DNA of 14,682 nucleotides from JBLHHI01 sp047614125 (GCA_047614125.1 JBLHHI010000087.1:1-14682); one strand, 5' to 3'. Positions 1 to 7,567 are shown, numbered from the stretch's first letter. Notes: generated by a model from the sequence alone, not told the origin. Translations and numbers: made by a program.

Positions 1-818
1 TAATCTCTACGGGTAGGCTCCCACAACTTCTGTCCGCGCATTGCGGTCATAAAACTTCCGCCAACCATTATACCAATTACCACGGGTGCGCCTTGAGCAA
101 TGTTTTGTTTTATCGCTTCAATATCCGATTCGCCTTGTGTTTCCCACAGTCTTTGAAAACCGCGTGTTTTATATTGCGATGCTTTGTTTAATTGTGCTCG
201 AGATGGTTTGGTATCGCAATCGTTCTCGTTGTAGCCAAAGTCGTTCCAGGGCAATACACCTCGCTGTTTCATCACATCCATGGCATTGTGAATGTAAGCA
301 CCTTGACAATTGGGAAGTGAGATTTGATTATACAAAGATGCCGGGCTAAAAGCCACTACATTTCCGTTTTGACCAGTGGCTCGACTGTGCATTATGGTTC
401 GAGCAGCATACGAGCTCGACCATCCAACGCAAGAACCCTGACTTCCCTGATTACCTCTTTTTGGGCAATATTTTTCTAAGCTAACTCTACTCGGACGGCC
501 GTTTTTTGATGACACGGCCAAGGGTTCAAAGATTTCGCTTTGTGCATAAACCTCGGCGTCCATGTTTAAACCAGTTGCCAAAGCATTCTCATCGCTGCTA
601 TCAGTTACCTCATTTCCAGAAAAACTTCCACCAAAGAAATACCAACCTGCTCCCAGCGCAAGGAGTACCAGCAAGAACTTTGGCCGTTTAAACAACCATT
701 TTAAAAGAGTGGGAAGAAAGAGCAGCAATATCGGGTTTACACCTCCTTTTCGACTTCCATTTCCACCTCGGTTACTGTTGCTCGGCGGTGGTGGGTCATC
801 CACCATTCGAATTGGCAT
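1..818 (-). CDS. membrane-anchored C1A (papain-like) cysteine peptidase, 3' part missing (window edge)
   Basis: This gene enters from the left edge, and 272 codons are visible from an ATG at 816-818. The N-terminal ~27 residues are Pro/Asn/Gly/Arg-rich. A hydrophobic stretch follows at about residues 29-43, then a KRPK positive cluster, then a strong membrane helix at about 48-62. The positive-inside rule would put the N-terminus in the cytoplasm and the catalytic part in the periplasm. From about residue 115 comes a papain-like N-terminal lobe. The motif NQGSQGSCVGWS fits papain's QGSCGSCWAF, giving Gln124 as oxyanion-hole residue and Cys130 as nucleophile, with the usual six-residue spacing. 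The catalytic His and Asn lie beyond the edge, so activity cannot be judged. The start is 89 bases after the purL stop; I see no convincing promoter there, so read-through from purL is possible. Substrate unknown. Family call fairly sure, biological role not. Confidence 0.8.
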   Translation of the reverse strand, partial: MPIRMVDDPPPPSNSNRGGNGSRKGGVNPILLLFLPTLLKWLFKRPKFLLVLLALGAGWYFFGGSFSGNEVTDSSDENALATGLNMDAEVYAQSEIFEPLAVSSKNGRPSRVSLEKYCPKRGNQGSQGSCVGWSSSYAARTIMHSRATGQNGNVVAFSPASLYNQISLPNCQGAYIHNAMDVMKQRGVLPWNDFGYNENDCDTKPSRAQLNKASQYKTRGFQRLWETQGESDIEAIKQNIAQGAPVVIGIMVGGSFMTAMRGQKLWEPTRRD

Positions 819-907
819 AGATACTAGTGTTTTAGGTTGTTAATCGTTAAATATATAATTGATGGACAAAAGCACTTTTGCGCAACAATCAACTTGAAAT
901 CAGGCAA

Positions 908-3130
908 TTACACGCCCAATGCGTTTGCAATCGCGTTGTTGTAGATGTTGGAAAAGTCGCTCACCTTCCCAAAGTCTTCATTATTAATGCAAATAGAATT
1001 TACAGCTACTTGCCCAAGTACTTTACAATGTACTTGGTGTTCTGCACACTTTCCTTTAATTGCTTCAATCTTATCTGGATCGCATGAAACAACGACCCTA
1101 CTTTGCGCTTCTCCAAACAACCAAGCATCGCTTCGCATGCTGTGATTACTCGTTATATCGGCACCAAAACCATTCATCATCGCACTTTCCAAAAGGGTAA
1201 TAAACAGCCCACCTTCCGAAACATCGTGCGCACTTTGTACGTAACCCGATTGGATAATTTGTTGCAAGCTTTGTTGCAAAGCGTACTCTTCATCCAAATT
1301 GAAATATGGACATGTTGAGAATTTTACCTTGTGAAATTTAGAAAGGTATTGCGAACATCCTAAGTCTTCCACTTCTCGACCAAGAAGCAAGATTGCATCG
1401 CCTTGTTTTTTAAATCCCAGCGTTGTAATGTGCTTTGGATCTTCAACCAAGCCAACCATTCCAATGGTTGGTGTTGGATACACTGCAGTACCATCGGAGC
1501 TTTGGTTGTAAAAACTTACGTTTCCGCCAGTAACAGGAGTGCCAAATTTCTCGCACGCTCGCTTCATACCTAGAATGGCATTTTTAAATTGCCAGTACAC
1601 CCCTTTGTCATACGGGTTTCCAAAGTTGAGGCAGTTGGTAATGGCACTGGGTACACCTCCGCTACAAACAATGTTTCGAGCTGCTTCACTCACGGCAATT
1701 GCCGTTCCAACTTCGGGATCTGCATGTACATATCGGCTGTTGCAATCTACGGTTAAAGCCAAAGAACGATTGGTTCCTTTTATCTTTACAATTGCCGCAT
1801 CACTCTGATTATTAGTGCTTTGATTAATTGTGCCTACCATTGAATCGTATTGTTTATATACCCAATTTTTGGATGCAACATTGGGAAGTGCTGTGATAAA
1901 ACGCGCAACTTTTAACAAATCTTGAGATGCTTCAACATCATCAAGGTGATACTTTTCGATTTCCTTCACATACCCAGGCTCTTCCCACTCTCGGTGATAA
2001 ACGGGTGCGCCTCCACCCAGAACCAATGAATCAGCAGGTACATCGGCCGTTACCACTCCATCCTTAATATATTTAACTCGACCCGTGTTGTCAACTTCGC
2101 CAATTTGAGCATAGGTTAAATCCCACTTTGCCAGTATGGCTTCCACTTCCTTTTCTCTTCCTTTTTCTATAATTGCCAGCATTCTTTCCTGCGATTCGCT
2201 CAAAAGAATTTCCCAATCTTTCATATCATCTTGGCGCTTCGGAACCTTGTCTAAATCGATGGTCATTCCGGTTTTACTCTTTGCACTCATTTCGCAGGTA
2301 GAACACGTAATACCAGCAGCACCCATATCTTGCAATCCAACAACAGCCCCCGTCGGAATTAGCTCCATGGTTGCTTCTAAGATGAGTTTTTCCCAGAAAG
2401 GGTCTCCAACCTGAACGGCAGGCAAATCGTCCATGGCATCTTCGCCAATATCTTTACTTGCAAAGGCTGCCCCAGCTATACCATCTTTACCAGTGCTTGC
2501 TCCAAAAATATAAACCGGGTTTCCTACCCCATCAGCAACGGCTGATATGGTTTTCCCAACTTCCACAATTCCAGCGCTCATAGCATTTACCAAGATATTG
2601 GTTTCGTAACAATCGTCGAAATATACTTCACCTCCAACGGTGGGTATGCCAAACGAATTGCCATAATTGCCAATGCCTTTAACCACTCCTTTAACCAACC
2701 ACTTGGTACGATCCGTACTAATGTTTCCAAATCGCAGTGAGTTTAATTGCGCAATCGGCCGGGCTCCCATCGAAAAAATATCTCGATTTATTCCACCCAC
2801 CCCGGTAGCTGCACCCTGGTAAGGCTCGATGGCCGAAGGGTGATTGTGCGATTCGATTTTAAAGCAGCATGCCAATCCTCCACCAATGTCCACCAAACCG
2901 GCATTTTCTTCTCCAGCTTCCGCCAACATCATTGGCCCTTCTTTGGGGAGTTTCTTTAACCAAACTATCGAGTTTTTATACGAGCAGTGTTCACTCCACA
3001 TTACGGAGTATATACTGAGCTCGGTAAAATTTGGAGTTCGACCAAGAATTTCCTTTATGTGGTCAAATTCTTCTGGGCGTAAGCCAAGCTCAATTGCTGT
3101 TTCTACGGTGGTTGCTTCCATTGCTTGCAT
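908..3130 (-). CDS. purL: phosphoribosylformylglycinamidine synthase, small-form subunit PurL
   Basis: PurL performs the fourth step of de novo purine synthesis, the ATP-dependent conversion of FGAR to FGAM in the cytoplasm. About 740 residues is the length of the small, Bacillus/Thermotoga-type subunit, not the ~1200-1300-residue single-chain enzyme. It therefore has no glutaminase domain and should work with separate PurQ and PurS proteins, neither of which is visible here. Near the N-terminus is the YSVMWSEHCSYKNS motif (His48 is the family's active-site histidine). It is followed by the ESHNHPSAIEPYQGAATGVGG nucleotide/Mg-binding block, and the AIR-synthase-like fold is repeated in the second half (GGVPSAITNCLNFGNP, VTGGNVSFYNQ). 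Start choice: a TTG lies at 3131-3133, ATGs at 3128-3130 and 3119-3121; I take the first ATG. A TAnnTTTG box lies about 50 bases upstream. Confidence 0.96.
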   Translation of the reverse strand: MQAMEATTVETAIELGLRPEEFDHIKEILGRTPNFTELSIYSVMWSEHCSYKNSIVWLKKLPKEGPMMLAEAGEENAGLVDIGGGLACCFKIESHNHPSAIEPYQGAATGVGGINRDIFSMGARPIAQLNSLRFGNISTDRTKWLVKGVVKGIGNYGNSFGIPTVGGEVYFDDCYETNILVNAMSAGIVEVGKTISAVADGVGNPVYIFGASTGKDGIAGAAFASKDIGEDAMDDLPAVQVGDPFWEKLILEATMELIPTGAVVGLQDMGAAGITCSTCEMSAKSKTGMTIDLDKVPKRQDDMKDWEILLSESQERMLAIIEKGREKEVEAILAKWDLTYAQIGEVDNTGRVKYIKDGVVTADVPADSLVLGGGAPVYHREWEEPGYVKEIEKYHLDDVEASQDLLKVARFITALPNVASKNWVYKQYDSMVGTINQSTNNQSDAAIVKIKGTNRSLALTVDCNSRYVHADPEVGTAIAVSEAARNIVCSGGVPSAITNCLNFGNPYDKGVYWQFKNAILGMKRACEKFGTPVTGGNVSFYNQSSDGTAVYPTPTIGMVGLVEDPKHITTLGFKKQGDAILLLGREVEDLGCSQYLSKFHKVKFSTCPYFNLDEEYALQQSLQQIIQSGYVQSAHDVSEGGLFITLLESAMMNGFGADITSNHSMRSDAWLFGEAQSRVVVSCDPDKIEAIKGKCAEHQVHCKVLGQVAVNSICINNEDFGKVSDFSNIYNNAIANALGV

Positions 3131-3179
3131 CAATATCTTTTATACAGTCGACGTGTTTATTCAACTTATTTGAATCTGA

Positions 3180-3187
3180 CAAAATTA
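3180..3187 (-). promoter_or_regulatory. candidate -7 box for purL
   Basis: On the minus strand this reads TAATTTTG, a full match to the Bacteroidota TAnnTTTG -7 element, about 50 bases before the purL start. No clear TTG -33 element is present at the usual distance, so the call is weak. Confidence 0.35.
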
Positions 3188-3299
3188 AGTCTTGCCGAAC
3201 GGAAAAAAGCATATTATAGCCCGCAAAGTAGATAAGTAGACAGCATATGTCGAAAAAAAATAGTGTGTGCAAATGTCAGATTTGAAATGCCGTTGTTGG

Positions 3300-3312
3300 T
3301 GACAATCTGTCA
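3300..3312. promoter_or_regulatory. inverted repeat TGACA-atc-TGTCA upstream of grpE-dnaJ, possible operator
   Basis: The sequence TGACAATCTGTCA is a perfect 5-bp inverted repeat around a 3-base centre. The half-site occurs again as TGTCAGA at 3274-3280 and 3308-3314 (34 bases apart) and as TGTCAG at 3338-3343. The inverted repeat lies between a possible -33 TTG (3293-3295) and a poor -7-like ACGATTTG (3316-3323), the usual place for a repressor or activator site. Heat-shock control of grpE-dnaJ is the obvious guess. The site is not a CIRCE element. No regulator is identified here. Confidence 0.4.
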
Positions 3313-3408
3313 GAAACGATTTGAAGGAGATAGACGTTGTCAGCATTTATCCAAAAAGAGCTCAATGGCAACATAATTGCAGTTGAAGCTCCAAACACAA
3401 GGTTGAAT

Positions 3409-3948
3409 ATGAAGAAAGCTAAGAAGTCGGAAGCTGAAAATAAAAATGTTGTTGACCAAGAGGTGGATCACAATGCGGAAGTAGCCGAAAATGAGGCTCC
3501 TGCCGAGCGCGATATTGAGGCGGAATTAGCGGAGATGAGCGACAAGTTTTTGCGTTTGTATTCTGAGTTTGATAATTACAGAAGACGAACAACGAAAGAA
3601 CGCGCTGATTTATTAAAATCGGCGGCTAAAGACGTCCTGTTTGAACTTCTTCCAGTGGCAGATGATTTTGACAGAACCGTAACTTCTATTCATAATGGTG
3701 CTGATTTGAAGGCACTTACTGAAGGCGTTAATTTGGTTCATACCAAATTCATGTCGGTATTAACCAAACAAGGTTTAGAACATATGGCTTCTCAAGGATT
3801 GGATTTTGATCCTGAATTTCACGAAGCAATTACAAAGATTCCATCACCTACCCCAGAATTGAAGGGAAAGGTTGTGGATGTTATAGAAAAAGGCTACACC
3901 ATAAACGATAAGGTGTTACGATACGCTAAAGTAGTGGTTGGAGAATAG
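3409..3948 (+). CDS. grpE: nucleotide exchange factor GrpE
   Basis: GrpE releases ADP from DnaK and so resets the Hsp70 cycle. From the ATG at 3409 the protein is 179 residues, normal for the family. It begins with a Lys/Glu/Asn-rich, disordered-looking ~35 residues, then a long acidic helix (AELAEMSDKFLRLYSEFDNYRRRTTKER region) matching the dimerising GrpE coiled coil. The C-terminal beta domain contains GLDFDPEFHEAITKIPSP and ends in VLRYAKVVVGE, the usual GrpE C-terminal pattern. An in-frame TTG at 3337 with AAGGAGA seven bases upstream would add 24 residues (MSAFIQKELN...). Shine-Dalgarno sites matter little in Bacteroidota and that extension is not GrpE-like, so I prefer the ATG, though the TTG cannot be excluded. 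dnaJ starts five bases after the stop, making a two-gene operon; dnaK is not in the window. Confidence 0.95.
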   Translation: MKKAKKSEAENKNVVDQEVDHNAEVAENEAPAERDIEAELAEMSDKFLRLYSEFDNYRRRTTKERADLLKSAAKDVLFELLPVADDFDRTVTSIHNGADLKALTEGVNLVHTKFMSVLTKQGLEHMASQGLDFDPEFHEAITKIPSPTPELKGKVVDVIEKGYTINDKVLRYAKVVVGE

Positions 3949-3953
3949 AAATT

Positions 3954-5096
3954 ATGGCGAAGAGAGATTATTACGAAATACTTGGTGTATCGAAAAATGC
4001 AACCGAAGCTGAGCTAAAAAAAGCCTATCGGAAGTTGGCAATTCAATTTCATCCAGATAAAAATCCAGACAATTCGGAGGCGGAAGAAAAATTTAAAGAA
4101 GCGGCTGAAGCTTACGAGGTTTTAAACAACCCAGATAAAAGGGCTCGGTACGATCGCTTTGGGCATCAAGGAGTTGGTGGCGCTGCTGGAGGTGGCGGAT
4201 TTAGTGGCGGCGGCATGTCGATGGATGACATTTTTAGCCAGTTTGGCGACATCTTTGGTGGTGGCGGCAGTGGCGGAGGTGGAAGCCCATTCGACAGCTT
4301 TTTTGGTGGAGGACGTTCGGGCAGAACCCGACAAGCGGTTGGTTCAAATATTCGCATAAAGCTTAAGTTGCCGTTGGAAGAAATAGCCAACGGAGTTGAA
4401 AAAAAGATAAAGTACACCAAAAAGGTAGTAGCCGAAGGCGTTAAGTTTGGCACGTGTAGTAAGTGTCAAGGTCGTGGCCAAGTGGTTCAGGTAACCAGTA
4501 CTTTTTTAGGACAGATGCAAACTTCAACCACTTGCCCGGTTTGCGGTGGAAGTGGAAAATCTCTTACATACAAACCAAGCGGTTCAGATAACAACGGCCT
4601 AATAAGCAAGGAAGTAACCACCACACTCAACATTCCAGGTGGAGTTGAAGATGGCATGCAACTTTCTGTGGGAGGTCGTGGCAACGAAATAGCGGGAGGC
4701 GTTTCGGGCGATTTAATCATCGTGATCGAAGAAAAGCCCCATGATCATTTAAAGCGCGAAGGTTTAAACCTTATATATAATTTGTACATAAGCTTTCCAA
4801 CCGCCGCAATTGGCAGCGACGTGGAAGTTCCGACTGTAGATGGTAAGGTGCGAATTAAGGTGGAAGCTGGCACACAAGCTGGAAAGATCCTACGATTAAA
4901 AAATAAAGGCGTGCCCGAGCTGAACGGATATCGCAAGGGAGATCAATTGATTCAGGTTAACGTTTGGACGCCTTCTAAATTGAGCAATGAAGAGAAGGAA
5001 ATGTTAAAACAATTGGAAGAATCACCAAATTTTAAGCCGGATCCATCAAAAACGGAAAAAGGATTTTTTGATCGAATGCGTGAATATTTCAGCTAG
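3954..5096 (+). CDS. dnaJ: molecular chaperone DnaJ with a reduced zinc region (two of four CxxCxGxG motifs)
   Basis: DnaJ is the Hsp40 co-chaperone that delivers unfolded clients to DnaK and stimulates its ATPase. The J domain covers residues 1-70, with HPD at 33-35 and the expected KRARYDRFG end. A Gly/Phe-rich linker runs from about 73 to 123 and contains MDDIFSQFGDIFGG. The substrate-binding part follows from about 131. The zinc region has only CSKCQGRG (168-175) and CPVCGGSG (194-201), which align to motifs 2 and 3 of E. coli DnaJ. The position of motif 1 (around 155-165) has no cysteine, and motif 4 is replaced by YKPSGSDNNG. The C-terminal beta domains (LNIPGGVEDGMQLSVGGRGNE, GDLIIVIEEKPHDHLKREG) are intact, and the 380-residue length is normal. 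It is co-transcribed with grpE (five-base gap). It ends six bases from the convergent DUF4835 gene. Confidence 0.96.
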   Translation: MAKRDYYEILGVSKNATEAELKKAYRKLAIQFHPDKNPDNSEAEEKFKEAAEAYEVLNNPDKRARYDRFGHQGVGGAAGGGGFSGGGMSMDDIFSQFGDIFGGGGSGGGGSPFDSFFGGGRSGRTRQAVGSNIRIKLKLPLEEIANGVEKKIKYTKKVVAEGVKFGTCSKCQGRGQVVQVTSTFLGQMQTSTTCPVCGGSGKSLTYKPSGSDNNGLISKEVTTTLNIPGGVEDGMQLSVGGRGNEIAGGVSGDLIIVIEEKPHDHLKREGLNLIYNLYISFPTAAIGSDVEVPTVDGKVRIKVEAGTQAGKILRLKNKGVPELNGYRKGDQLIQVNVWTPSKLSNEEKEMLKQLEESPNFKPDPSKTEKGFFDRMREYFS

Positions 5097-5112
5097 ACTT
5101 TGTTAGTCTTTT
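5095..5112 (+). terminator. weak hairpin with T-run at the end of dnaJ
   Basis: AGACT (5095-5099), a five-base loop, AGTCT (5105-5109) and TTTT form a small terminator-like structure. It overlaps the dnaJ stop codon and the end of the convergent gene. The five-pair stem is short, so the call is tentative. Confidence 0.3.
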
Positions 5113-6008
5113 GCCTTTAGAATGCCTTCTTCGTACTTACCTCTATTAGCTGGATCCATGCTGGAAAGCAATTCTACTACTCGGTTCTTTTGTGAAGGAC
5201 CCGCTTTCGAGTAGATTTGAATTAATTCGTCTGATTTAGCGTTAAAGAACAATCGAAGTAAGAGCGCATTTGGAAGAACGCTGTGCAATTGTTTCAATTC
5301 TTTTAAACTTTGATAAATTTCTTCGCGAGCCGCATCCATGTCGGATGTCATGGCATCCAACCCCTTGAAATGGTAGCGATAATAAGCTACTCGGAGAGGT
5401 TTAAATCGACTGTCCAACAAATTGTCAACCAAAAAGTAACGATTTCGATTGCCATTTCCATTGGTTGAGTTCCAACCCTGACCGGTATTCATAGCAACGT
5501 CTCGAATGTTTAGTGCTTTTTTGAAATACGTTTCGCCGCTCTGTAAGCCATACGTATCGAAATCCATCCCAACAATTATATTGGCATAAAATGCAAGTAC
5601 ACTGGGCAAGTTGCTTGAGAAGTTTCCCTCTTGAAAATCAATGGCTTGAAACTGCGCATATTCAAACTGCACATCGTTATCTAGATATGTAAAAACCATC
5701 GAGTTATATGAAGTATTGTAGGCAGTTCGGCTGGATTGTATGTTAAAATTTGCTTTGAATTTATCGACGGAAAAATCCGTTATCTCAATAACCAAGTTGC
5801 AGTCAATCTTTTCATTGGGCTCCACCTTATCGACCATCCACTTTTTATTATTCATAAACTGGGTAATCGAATTTTTAAGATCTTCGAATATCTGTTTATT
5901 CGTTTGTTGTATGTTTCCTGTTAAAACATCCACTGTGCAATTAAGATCTTGCCCAAACGCCACAACACTTGCTCCCCAAAGAGATAACAAAAGCACTAGT
6001 TTTCTCAT
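5103..6008 (-). CDS. DUF4835 family exported protein (PorD-like, T9SS-associated)
   Basis: A 301-residue protein with a signal peptide (MRKLVLLLSLWGASVVAFGQ, likely cleaved near residue 20), so exported to the periplasm or outer membrane. It matches the Bacteroidota-specific DUF4835 family in length, in the opening DLNCTVDVLTGNIQQT, and in features such as YANIIVGMDFDTY and the Asn/Gly-rich NGNGNRNRYFLVDNLLD segment. To my knowledge this family is linked to the type IX secretion protein PorD, whose biochemical role is not established; the PorD name rests on recall of the family. T9SS cargo-type sorting domains occur elsewhere in this window, which is consistent. The start ATG overlaps the coaBC stop by four bases, so translation is probably coupled. 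It is the last gene of the bamD-rpoZ-coaBC operon. recN often follows at this locus in related genomes but is absent here; dnaJ lies convergently instead. Confidence 0.85.
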   Translation of the reverse strand: MRKLVLLLSLWGASVVAFGQDLNCTVDVLTGNIQQTNKQIFEDLKNSITQFMNNKKWMVDKVEPNEKIDCNLVIEITDFSVDKFKANFNIQSSRTAYNTSYNSMVFTYLDNDVQFEYAQFQAIDFQEGNFSSNLPSVLAFYANIIVGMDFDTYGLQSGETYFKKALNIRDVAMNTGQGWNSTNGNGNRNRYFLVDNLLDSRFKPLRVAYYRYHFKGLDAMTSDMDAAREEIYQSLKELKQLHSVLPNALLLRLFFNAKSDELIQIYSKAGPSQKNRVVELLSSMDPANRGKYEEGILKAKD

Positions 6009-7228
6009 AGCTGTATTAGCTCAGCAATTTTTTCGATTATATCGTCGGCTACCTTTGTTTTCGACTTTAAATCAAAAGTACATATTTCACCTGATTTGTC
6101 GATGAGCGAAACCTTGTTGGTATCGCCCGAAAAACCGGCTCCTTCATCGCGCAATGAGTTCAGCACAATAAGATCGAGATTCTTTTCCGTCAATTTAGTT
6201 TTTGCGTTTTCCAATTCGTTTTGGGTTTCTAAGGCAAATCCAACCAAAAGCTGTTGCTTTTGTTTGGCCTTACCTAAGGCTGCCAAGGTATCTGGAGTTT
6301 TAACGAGTGTCATCTCTATTGTATTGGATGACTTCTTAATCTTTTCGTCAGATTTATTTTTCGGTGTATAATCCGCCACCGCCGCAGAAAGTACCGCGAT
6401 GTTGGCATGCGTAAAGTTTTGTGTGCAAACCGTAAACATTTCCTGGGCGGTTTGTACTGCAATTACGTCGATGTTTGGATGATTTGGAATTGGCACCGAA
6501 ATGGGGCCATGTACCAAGATTACCTTAGATCCTTGCTGCGCAAAAGCTTTGGCAATTTCAATGCCCATCTTACCGGACGACCGGTTGCCAATAAATCGAA
6601 CTGGATCAATGGGTTCATACGTTGGACCAGCGTTCACCAAAACTCGCTTTCCTTCAAGTTGTTTGTATTTAACAAAGCCAAGACTTGGTTCAAAAAAAAA
6701 CTGAATGGTATTAAATATTGTGGCCGGTTCGGCCATTCTACCTTTGCCGCTCAAGCCGCTGGCCAATTCCCCTTCCTCACTTGGTATGATTTGAACACCA
6801 TCCTTTTCAAGTAAATTAAGATTTCGCAGTAAGCTTGGGTGGGATGCCATATCTAAATCCATGGCCGGAGCCAACATAACCTTTGATTTGGCTGAAAGAT
6901 ATGTGGCCAGCAAGAGATTGTCGCATATGCCATTAGCCATTTTAGCAATGGTGTTGGAGGTGGCTGGAGCAATAACCAATAAATCGGCCCAAAGAGCTAA
7001 TTCAACATGGTTGGTCCATTCGCCGCTTTCATCGTCGAACAACTGCGTTTCAACCTTGTTTTTGGATAAGGTGGAAAGCGTAAGCGGTCCAATAAATGCA
7101 GTGGCTGCTCGGGTCATAACAATGTGCACGTTGGCGCCTGCTTTAACCAAATCGCGAGTAAGTACCGCAACTTTATATGCTGCTATTCCACCACAAACGC
7201 CTAAAACTATGTTTTTCTCAGAGATCAT
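6005..7228 (-). CDS. coaBC: bifunctional phosphopantothenoylcysteine decarboxylase / phosphopantothenate-cysteine ligase CoaBC
   Basis: CoaBC adds cysteine to 4'-phosphopantothenate and then decarboxylates the product to 4'-phosphopantetheine, two consecutive steps of coenzyme A synthesis. The N-terminal flavoprotein CoaC domain (about 1-180) has GVCGGIAAYK, the active-site His74 in NHVELALWAD, and the FMN-binding PATSNT. The CoaB domain (about 190-407) has VNAGPTYEPIDPVRFIGN followed by RSSGKMG, then SAAVADYTPK and KIKK, the expected ligase motifs. Two conserved CoaC positions differ from the E. coli enzyme: the PAMN clamp reads PAMD (Asp124), and the flap cysteine aligned with E. coli Cys158 is Ser157 (ELASGLSGKGRM). 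I believe this is a Bacteroidota-wide variant rather than a broken gene. The gene overlaps rpoZ by 11 bases upstream and DUF4835 by four bases downstream. Confidence 0.95.
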   Translation of the reverse strand: MISEKNIVLGVCGGIAAYKVAVLTRDLVKAGANVHIVMTRAATAFIGPLTLSTLSKNKVETQLFDDESGEWTNHVELALWADLLVIAPATSNTIAKMANGICDNLLLATYLSAKSKVMLAPAMDLDMASHPSLLRNLNLLEKDGVQIIPSEEGELASGLSGKGRMAEPATIFNTIQFFFEPSLGFVKYKQLEGKRVLVNAGPTYEPIDPVRFIGNRSSGKMGIEIAKAFAQQGSKVILVHGPISVPIPNHPNIDVIAVQTAQEMFTVCTQNFTHANIAVLSAAVADYTPKNKSDEKIKKSSNTIEMTLVKTPDTLAALGKAKQKQQLLVGFALETQNELENAKTKLTEKNLDLIVLNSLRDEGAGFSGDTNKVSLIDKSGEICTFDLKSKTKVADDIIEKIAELIQL

Positions 7229-7544
7229 TCTCAGCTTCCGGATTTCTGAAATAAATTTTGTCGTTCAGAAATTCTTGCGTTGCTAATAGCGTAGGTTTTG
7301 GCAAAGACTCGTAATATTTTGAAATTTCGATTTGTTCGCGATTCTCAAATATCTCTTCTAAGTTATCGGTGTCGGAAGCAAATTCTTCTAATTTAGAATT
7401 TAACTCTTCCTTTAACGCTGCAGAAATCTGATTGGCGCGTTTGCTTATAATAGCAACGGTTTCGTACAAGTTTCCAGTACCTTGATCCAATTCTCGTGTG
7501 TCTCTTGGAATGCTTGTTACTGGTGCATCTTCGTATTTGCTCAT
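7218..7544 (-). CDS. rpoZ: DNA-directed RNA polymerase omega subunit (RpoZ, Bacteroidota type)
   Basis: Omega helps fold and assemble the beta' subunit of RNA polymerase. The 108-residue protein has the Rpb6/omega-like core in TGNLYETVAIISKRANQISA followed by ALKEELNSKLEEF, corresponding to the conserved helix region of omega, and an acidic middle (SDTDNLEEIFENREQIE). The C-terminal YYESLPKPTLLATQEFLNDKIYFR is typical of Bacteroidota omega proteins, which are divergent and often labelled hypothetical. Its position between bamD and coaBC supports the call, since rpoZ commonly sits next to coaBC. It lies 23 bases after bamD and overlaps coaBC by 11 bases. Confidence 0.85.
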   Translation of the reverse strand: MSKYEDAPVTSIPRDTRELDQGTGNLYETVAIISKRANQISAALKEELNSKLEEFASDTDNLEEIFENREQIEISKYYESLPKPTLLATQEFLNDKIYFRNPEAENDL

Positions 7545-7567
7545 AATTTTATATTGAAAATCTTGCT

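Noticed and set aside
86..843. Plus-strand frames opposite the left-edge peptidase and a possible antisense gene
   Set aside because: The minus-strand frame carries clear papain motifs and a membrane anchor; the plus-strand products are unstructured shadows.
864..882. GCGC-AAAA-GTGC followed by TTTT (minus strand) as a purL terminator
   Set aside because: The stem is only four pairs including a G-T pair; too weak to call.
3090..3272. Short minus-strand frame upstream of purL as a leader peptide
   Set aside because: It overlaps the purL start in another frame, ends in Asn/Arg-rich sequence, and has no promoter or attenuation hairpin to support it.
4122..4453. Two minus-strand open frames across the dnaJ Gly-rich region
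   Set aside because: They are shadows produced by the repetitive GGN codons of the DnaJ Gly/Phe linker; the low-complexity Pro/Ala/Ser products resemble no known family.
6407..6814. 135-residue plus-strand frame inside coaBC
   Set aside because: Antisense to conserved CoaBC domains; sequence has no recognisable family features.
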